Positions 58,420-64,000 of a DNA stretch of 64,000 nucleotides are shown here, piece after piece (within the stretch, counting starts at the first letter, position 1; each line of letters opens with the position of its first letter). The notes beneath the pieces were generated by a model. That model did not search any database and had not been told where the DNA came from. It was given only the letters and a program-made list of their open reading frames with translations. A program made the position numbers and the translations under genes. Source of the stretch: Candidula unifasciata (Eukaryota > Mollusca > Gastropoda > Stylommatophora > Geomitridae); contig CAJHNH020000546.1 in the NCBI GenBank assembly GCA_905116865.2, forward strand, positions 540,632 through 604,631. The letters run 5' to 3'.

Positions 58420-58705
58420 ATATTTCTCTAGGGACTGACAGCAACGTGATTCTTCTATAGTTGTCACGCTCCTGCAGATCACCTTTTTGGGTTTGTATGT
58501 TTATGCTGGCCTTAATAACCTGCTATGATACCATCTGGAACTGCAGCCTTTCTTTCCTTTAAAAGTTTGATAGCTTTTCTAATTTCCTCATTAGATGATA
58601 TCTCACAGTTGACATCCAGTTCCATTTCTAAAGGCCATCTGAAGAGACCTCTGGGGCTGGTCTATTCAGAAGTAATTGACAATATTCAGTCCATCTATTT
58701 GATAT
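58420..58705 (-). mobile_element. RT N-terminal fragment of another LINE
   Basis: Minus strand: MELDVNCEISSNEEIRKAIK, then LLKERKAAVPDGI, a worn form of the KxGKAxGPDGI motif that opens many LINE RTs, followed by a QERDNYRRITLLSVP-like piece near 58450. Stops and shifts are present. Confidence 0.65.
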
Positions 58706-58904
58706 TTAGTGTTGATGAGTACCTTTCCTTCACTATATTTGACTGATCCAGTTGGCTGACTATATTAACCTACTAATTTCCTTGTGGTGTAAAGGTCTCT
58801 GAGGTTTCCTTTTGCTGCTGCTGTCTCTGCTTATTCTGCTCGGTCATATAAAAATGTCCTTTTATCTCCCCTTATTCACCTCCTGACTTTCTTATTAGCC
58901 CCTG

Positions 58905-59030
58905 AGCCCGGCTCTCTAGCGTAGTTGGCTAAACCGGATTGCGCGATGATCGAGTGACTAACTCCTTGTGGTCCAGGTTCACTCCCGGGGGTAGGCAGAA
59001 AAGCCACATTTCTCCAAGATTTACGGTATT
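58905..59030 (+). mobile_element. tRNA-derived SINE head
   Basis: CTCTCTAGCGTAGTTGGCTA (A-box-like) and GTCCAGGTTCACTCCCGGG (B-box-like) are spaced as in a tRNA but without pairing arms throughout. A SINE body follows. Confidence 0.6.
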
Positions 59031-59204
59031 TACAATGGAATCAAGGCCAAAATGTTGCGCTATCCATAATACTGAGCCTAAGGGTTAACAACTCATGGCT
59101 TCTGGATACTAAAACAAACATTAGCCTCTGTATTGCTTTGGCAGCTCTAGTTTTGCTATTGTTTAGGTATGGCTTTTTACTTTTCCTTTCTTTAATCATC
59201 TGCG

Positions 59205-59360
59205 TCTGTGACTTAGGTTTTGCGAGCGCGCTTTGTAATGCCGGGTTAGATCCCAGCTTCGGGCCTTGCATTGGTTTCGACAATGGTATCGAGAAGCCGG
59301 CCGTCCAGAAAGCAATGGCAAACTACTGGACGTAAATTTGTCTAGAAAAATCACAACAGC
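59205..59360 (+). repeat. SINE body/tail fragment
   Basis: GCCGGGTTAGATCCCAGCTT and AGAAAGCAATGGCAAACTAC resemble the conserved body of tRNA-SINEs. It may belong with the head at 58905, separated by unrelated sequence. Confidence 0.4.
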
Positions 59361-59867
59361 CACAAAATTGATGGGGTTAGTTCTGCTATCTTCTGTAGAG
59401 GATATGCAACTAACTTTTTCTGTTATCATTTTATTTGTATCAGGCGTTGTCCGTGCCTTTTTTGTTTTTTTAAACATGGACTTCTACACAAGATTTATTC
59501 CAAACTCCCTCGATCTGTTCCAAGCAGACTTTAATGATTACCTTTTCAGCTAACTGCTGCAACACAACACCGAGTACTTAGAGATTGTAACTGAAAATTA
59601 TTCCTTAACTTCATTATACCTGAAATATCCTACTTACTGGTGCTGCTTCGCATATTTTCATTGTCCAACCAGCATTCGATCAGTATTTGTTTCCTAGGGC
59701 TCATTTTTAGGCTGGAGTTCTCTAAAGGCTCTTTCGAAAAGATCCATATAGATTGGCATTGGAACCCATGATCACAGGGATGTAGACAAGTGTGTTAGCC
59801 AGTGTGCTACCTGGACTTTCGATCATACATCATAGTTGAACCCCAGCTAAATCATTCAGGTGAGCCT

Positions 59868-60065
59868 CGGCAGTGTAGTGGTGAGACGTTTACTTGCCGA
59901 AGGTCTTGGGTTCGAATCCAAATCGAGTCTGATTTTTTTGTTATAATTGACCTTAGCTTCCAATCGAACTAGCCTAAAATGGGTAACAGGTAATATCCCG
60001 AGAAGCAAAGCTGGCCGGTGTGATGTTGACCACATCACTCACTGAATGCACTCACAAACAGAGGA
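59868..60065 (+). mobile_element. tRNA-derived SINE, best preserved head
   Basis: CTCGGCAGTGTAGTGGTGAG (A box) and TTGGGTTCGAATCCAAATC (near-perfect B box GGTTCGAATCC), then the family tail CTAGCCTAAAATGGGTAACA and GTTGACCACATCACTCAC. The tail shared with 28565 and 28838 shows that this is a SINE and not a tRNA gene. Confidence 0.75.
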
Positions 60066-60184
60066 ATCTAAGTATTTGGCAGTAATCTTCACATCCGACA
60101 GAAATTAGCTCCAGATGTGCCAAAGCTAATCAAGTAATGGGGCAACTATCTCCCCTGTTGACACACAAGCAGATACCCCAGAGT

Positions 60185-60545
60185 ACTATAGGGAAAGTGC
60201 AAGTAAAATTATGACAATGGAGATGAAAGGCCTTAGAAGAGCTGCAGGAGTTACAATGAAAGACAGAATACGAAATCAGAAGAATGATAGGAATAAAGCC
60301 AGTCTTAAAGGTCATCAAAGAACAACAAATGAAGTGGTTTTGACACCTAACGAGAATGCCCTGGTACTATCTGCCACACTAAAAGTTTTAGTAAAACGTT
60401 ACAATGAGTATAGAGCGAGTGGAAGACCTCAGAAAATATGGAACTTCAGTCTCAAAAGTGCTCTTGACATAGCTCATCAACGAATGTTACATCTCCCCCC
60501 GACACTTCGATGAGGTATAAGGTGGAAGAGAAGAAGAAAAAGAAG
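60185..60545 (+). mobile_element. LINE C-terminal fragment
   Basis: KGLRRAAGVTMKDRIRNQK and YRASGRPQKIWNFSLKSAL correspond to the tail at 27285-27670. It ends with GAAGAGAAGAAGAAAAAGAA, a purine-rich tail. Confidence 0.8.
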
Positions 60546-60757
60546 AGGAAAGCAACGTGATATGAGAGCACAAGTAATAATAACCACGCTCCCACCCTTG
60601 TCCCCAAACATAGGTGCCGGTACAAACCACGAAGTTAACCTTGAAAACAATCGCCAGTCTTGAAACAATTAGAGCTTAAACAAAAAGAGGTGCCTGTACT
60701 GCTTACCTTTGGGTGCCGCTCGAGAAAAGCTCTGGTATTAGTGGTGATGGTGTAACA

Positions 60758-60903
<146 letters not shown>

Positions 60904-61084
60904 GGTGGTGGTAGCAGTAACCGCAGCAGCAGCAGAAGAACAGTAATAGAAGTAGTAGTATTGGTAGAAGAAGTAGTCACAATGGAAGAAAATAAGCATC
61001 AGTCGGCAGTGAGATATGTAGTTGAGAGACGTATTTATGATAGTAACATCAGGCTACAGCCTTCGTGACTAAACTTTAAAATTA

Positions 61085-61505
61085 ATTAAGAATTGACATC
61101 TCTGCACTCGGAATATTCCCTCACGTGCCCCCCCCCCTCTCTCTCTCTCTCTCCATCCCTTTAGTAGTCAAGGAACAGTAGATATGCTAATACTGTTACA
61201 GCATGATTGAAAGTCCGCCTATGTTTTCCCCTCAGTGTTGAATATCTTCCAGATCCCATTCTGACCCCTCGCTGAACTAGTCTGTCAATGTATGAATACT
61301 TGGTCTGTTCTGTTGTACTGTCCATTTGATCCCAAAGAGCCTTCACAACTTCCGCTTTATGGCAACGCAGCTCATCACCCATAGGAGTGGCAGCATCAAG
61401 TCTACCAGTTTGCTCATTATCCCGCCCACCTGAATATCCTGGATAGAAAATCCACGATGTGCTCCTGTTCATAGTCTTATGTAGCGCAGCAAGCCACTCT
61501 ACACG
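61085..61505 (-). mobile_element. RNase H LINE, 3' piece
   Basis: Minus strand: MNRSTSWIFYPGYSGG, NEQTGRLDAATPMG (NEQADRLA motif), HKAEVVKALWDQMDS, RLVQRGVRMGSGRYSTLRGK, ending ECRDVNS near 61090. A (TC)n run (61136-61154) lies inside. Sequence just to the right is in the opposite orientation. Confidence 0.85.
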
Positions 61506-61674
61506 TAGGACGGCAGGTTATATTTTCTGAAGCACCCTCTGAGTCCCTTAGTTAAAAGATTTAACATTCGTTAGAACCTTTTTTGACTAAGTCCTCATCC
61601 CTTTGACAAAGAATGCGGAGAACGGTGATTCAGATTTGCAGATTCGGAAGTACAACAGTTAAATAGTGAAAATA

Positions 61675-61810
61675 CTAGCAGAGATAACACACGAGTGTAT
61701 ACAGATGGTCTGTACAGCGGAGAGCGAAATTTGACAGGTGATTCTTAGCTATAGTCAAAAGGGAAGTTTCTGGGACAGAATGAAGCTGCGATCACGGTAA
61801 CTTTTAGAAA
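61675..61810 (+). mobile_element. RNase H LINE, inverted piece with YTDG motif
   Basis: Plus strand: TRVYTDGLYSGE near 61690, followed by a worn LAIVKREVSGTE-like region, matching 51945-52040. It lies head to head with the 3' piece at 61085-61505. Confidence 0.6.
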
Positions 61811-61889
61811 GAAGATCTATTGGCTTACTCATAATGGGAAAGGCAGGCATTTTGATTACCAAAGAATAATGCTAGCTGTGGGACATGGG

Positions 61890-62800
61890 TATTGAATGAA
61901 GTCACGCATGCAAAAATCGGCTGCATGGCAAAAAAAGAAGATATGCCAGTCAACTACTACTGAGTTCATTGAGTATTGCGACACTGAGATGGCTGCTGCA
62001 TCGGAGGACGAATGGGTCGGACCGATGTGCCAGGATGTCAACACGGATAAATCATTGCTAGCTTTTGATACAGTAAAACATAAAGCGTCACATTCAAAGA
62101 TATCGAAGGAGTTTGTAATCAAAACTGGTGTGAAGCAGGGGTGTGTACTTGCTCCTCCCATCTTTGGAATATACTTTTCACTTCTTTTGGTAGTTTATTC
62201 GTTCATTCTCTATCTGACGGTAGCCTTTACAATGCTCGCAGGCTGAAGGCCAAAACCAGGATAAGAAAGGTACTTATCAGAGACCTGCTGTTTGCAGATG
62301 ATGCCGCAATAACCACTCACTCAGAGGAGGAGCTGCAATGTTTACTATCTGCCTTTGTTGATGCATGCAGTGAATTTGGACTAACAGTCAGCAAAAAGAA
62401 GACAAAGGTAATGGTGCAAGGTGTTAATAATAGACCTATAGTCTACATTGACAGCGAAGAGCTTGAGACAGTAGACCGTTTTACCTATCTGGGTTCCACG
62501 GTGAATAGTAATCTATCGCTGGACCAAGAAATCAACATCAGGATAGGTAAGGAAGCAACAGCAATGAGCAGATTGGCAAAGAGAGTTCGGGAGAACAGAA
62601 AGCTCAAAATTTAAACAAAAACCATTGTCTATCAGGCGTGTATTCTCAGCATTCTGCTTTATGGCAGTGAAGCTTAGTCAACCTATTTGCACCAGGAGTG
62701 ACGGCTAAATAGTTTTCATATGCGATGTCTAAGAAAAATACTTGGCATTAAGTGGCAGGACAAAATCACAAACACTGAGGTACTGGAAAGAGCAGGCCAC
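61890..62800 (+). mobile_element. LINE RT fragment
   Basis: Plus strand: EFVIKTGVKQGCVLAPPIFG at about 62113, then a frameshift, ARRLKAKTRIRKVLIRDLLF, ADDAAITTHSEEELQ (catalytic ADD), FGLTVSKKKTKVMVQG and RFTYLGSTVNSNLSLDQEI to 62614. It continues through stops as VYQACILSILLYGSEA and RCLRKILGIKWQDK to about 62790. A separate family from the others here. 5'-truncated. Confidence 0.9.
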
Positions 62801-62809
62801 TTCTTCTTC

Positions 62810-63200
62810 TTCTTCTTCTGCGTTCGACATCAGTCATGCTAAACATTTGAGTCCCGTCTGGGTCAAAAATAGGATTGTGCTTTTAAGGTCGCCACCGGTC
62901 CCCCATAGCTTCTCTCGCAATGTGGATCCCCTGGGCCAGATCCACAGTCTTTGCTGGGAGAGGTAAGGGCAGGCCACAACATGAGGGGCTGGGGGGGGGG
63001 GGGGAGTTCCTAACTGGCACGGTTCCAACACAAAAGCGGATCTAAAAATCAAGGTCCTTTCCTTCGCTACCATACCTGCTATAATAGTAGTAAAAAAAAG
63101 TCTTTGCGTTTAAATAGGGACATTTTGTTTTGTTCCATTGTTCTCTAAGGTAGACTTTTTTACTTCTTTTGTGTGTGAGTGGTATGGTCGTATTTCAAAC
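62810..63200. other. Unassigned sequence with G14 run
   Basis: Contains a CTT-rich tract at 62802-62819 and a G14 run at 62991-63004. No gene is supported. Confidence 0.4.
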
Positions 63201-63207
63201 AAATGTA

Positions 63208-63612
63208 GCATTACTCAGCACGCGACTGGCATAACGATCTCAGTCTTAACATAAGTTTATGTCTCACTTGATAAAGCTCCCTATGTCAAACAAATGAGTG
63301 CTAACATCGCTCAATACTAGATTAACATCCACTCACAACTTCAGCAGAGTTCACACTTTGTACAACGTCAACTTTAAACCACACTTACACATACGCGAAT
63401 AGCTCAGCACTAGATTACAACATTGAGCTAATAGTCTAAGACGAGTTCACAGTTCACTAAGGACATGAATACATTTTAAACAAATTCAAGCATCGCTTAG
63501 CAGAAAATAAAACAAAACAAGCGTATATTATCTAAACAGAGCTCACGTCAAGATTTGCTAATCGCTAAATGTCAATTACACAACAAATCGAACATCACTC
63601 AGCATAACATAG
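63208..63612 (+). repeat. Degenerate tandem array, period about 95 bp
   Basis: Five worn copies of a motif like ACATCGCTCAGCACTAGATTA start near 63208, 63304, 63398, 63490 and 63592, with CAAACAAAT and GAGTTCACA blocks between them. Old tandem array. Confidence 0.65.
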
Positions 63613-63799
63613 ACTTCGCAAATAAAAAGCCAATGCATAGTTCTTATTTCATAGTGGACAGCGTCATGTTTCAAACCGGTTCATGCAACGCCCAGAACAA
63701 GATTAGCATGATCAGATCACAATCTAACATAGTCAGTTTGTGCCACGCCCCTCTTGGCTTCACATTCATATATCTGAAAGGTGTATGCCTGTTTCTGAA

Positions 63800-64000
63800 T
63801 ATTGGACTGTCCTGAAGCTGGTCTGTCATGTTAGGTGTATTCAAGTATCTATTAGCTGGACTGTCCCGAAAGGCGTTTTCATGACTCTGTAAGTTGGACC
63901 GTCCTGAAAGGGGTATTCAGGCCTCTGGGAGTTGGACTGTCCTGAAAGAGGTACTCAGGTCTCTGTCAGTTGGACTGATCTGAACGAGGTATTCCGGTCT
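63800..64000 (+). repeat. 38-bp minisatellite running off the window
   Basis: Units GTTGGACTGTCCTGAAAGAG plus GTATTCAGGTCTCTG repeat with an exact 38-bp spacing at 63894, 63932 and 63970. Earlier copies at about 63802 and 63855 are looser. Confidence 0.9.

Noticed and set aside
58905..58985. A second tRNA gene
   Set aside because: Same reasoning: tRNA-like promoter boxes at the head of a SINE.
59868..59940. A functional tRNA gene
   Set aside because: A and B boxes are good, but the arms do not pair well throughout and the flanking tail is shared with other SINE copies.

Overview
The window is nuclear DNA from an invertebrate animal. Genes are split into short exons by long GT-AG introns, and most of the sequence is decayed LINEs, tRNA-derived SINEs, small DNA transposons and minisatellites. 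The three host genes and the mix of LINE families fit a lophotrochozoan, most likely a mollusc and perhaps a gastropod. That placement is inference; the sequence proves only a metazoan.

Three host genes could be rebuilt by joining exons with compatible phases. (1) Plus strand, 2003-27131: the last 12 recognisable exons (419 codons) of a KNL1/Spc105-type outer-kinetochore scaffold. They cover the conserved motif before the coiled coil, the coiled coil, and the C-terminal RWD region that docks onto the MIS12 complex. The N-terminal part lies left of the window. (2) Minus strand, 35408-38779: MRPL14 (uL14m), three coding exons, complete at 148 aa. (3) Plus strand, 43311-52873: MGME1, the mitochondrial PD-(D/E)XK DNA exonuclease, four coding exons and 637 aa, with about 280 extra residues before the nuclease core compared with the human protein. 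KNL1 and MRPL14 converge. MRPL14 and MGME1 are head to head and share a 2-4 kb upstream region that probably holds the promoters of both; both are nuclear genes for mitochondrial proteins.

The introns and intergenic DNA are packed with repeats. At least five LINE families occur, almost all 5'-truncated and broken: an endonuclease/RT element at 7.2-10.1 kb; a family ending in (GAT)n at 31-32.7, 45.9 and 57.6 kb; a family at 25.2 and 49 kb; a family with a C-terminal RNase H domain in at least seven places; and an element at 61.9-62.8 kb. There are hAT-type MITEs, one resembling SPIN/URR1, TTAA-flanked palindromic MITEs, foldback-like elements, a mariner remnant, many G/C homopolymer runs and about ten minisatellites. 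53-64 kb holds no host gene that I can support.

The most unusual observation is in KNL1. The real 3' splice site before the exon at 5246 is the last member of an array of about 50-bp units at 3.75-5.25 kb. Nearly every unit carries a near-copy of the same pyrimidine-rich tract and CAG acceptor. No CRISPR array, operon or other prokaryotic system is present.
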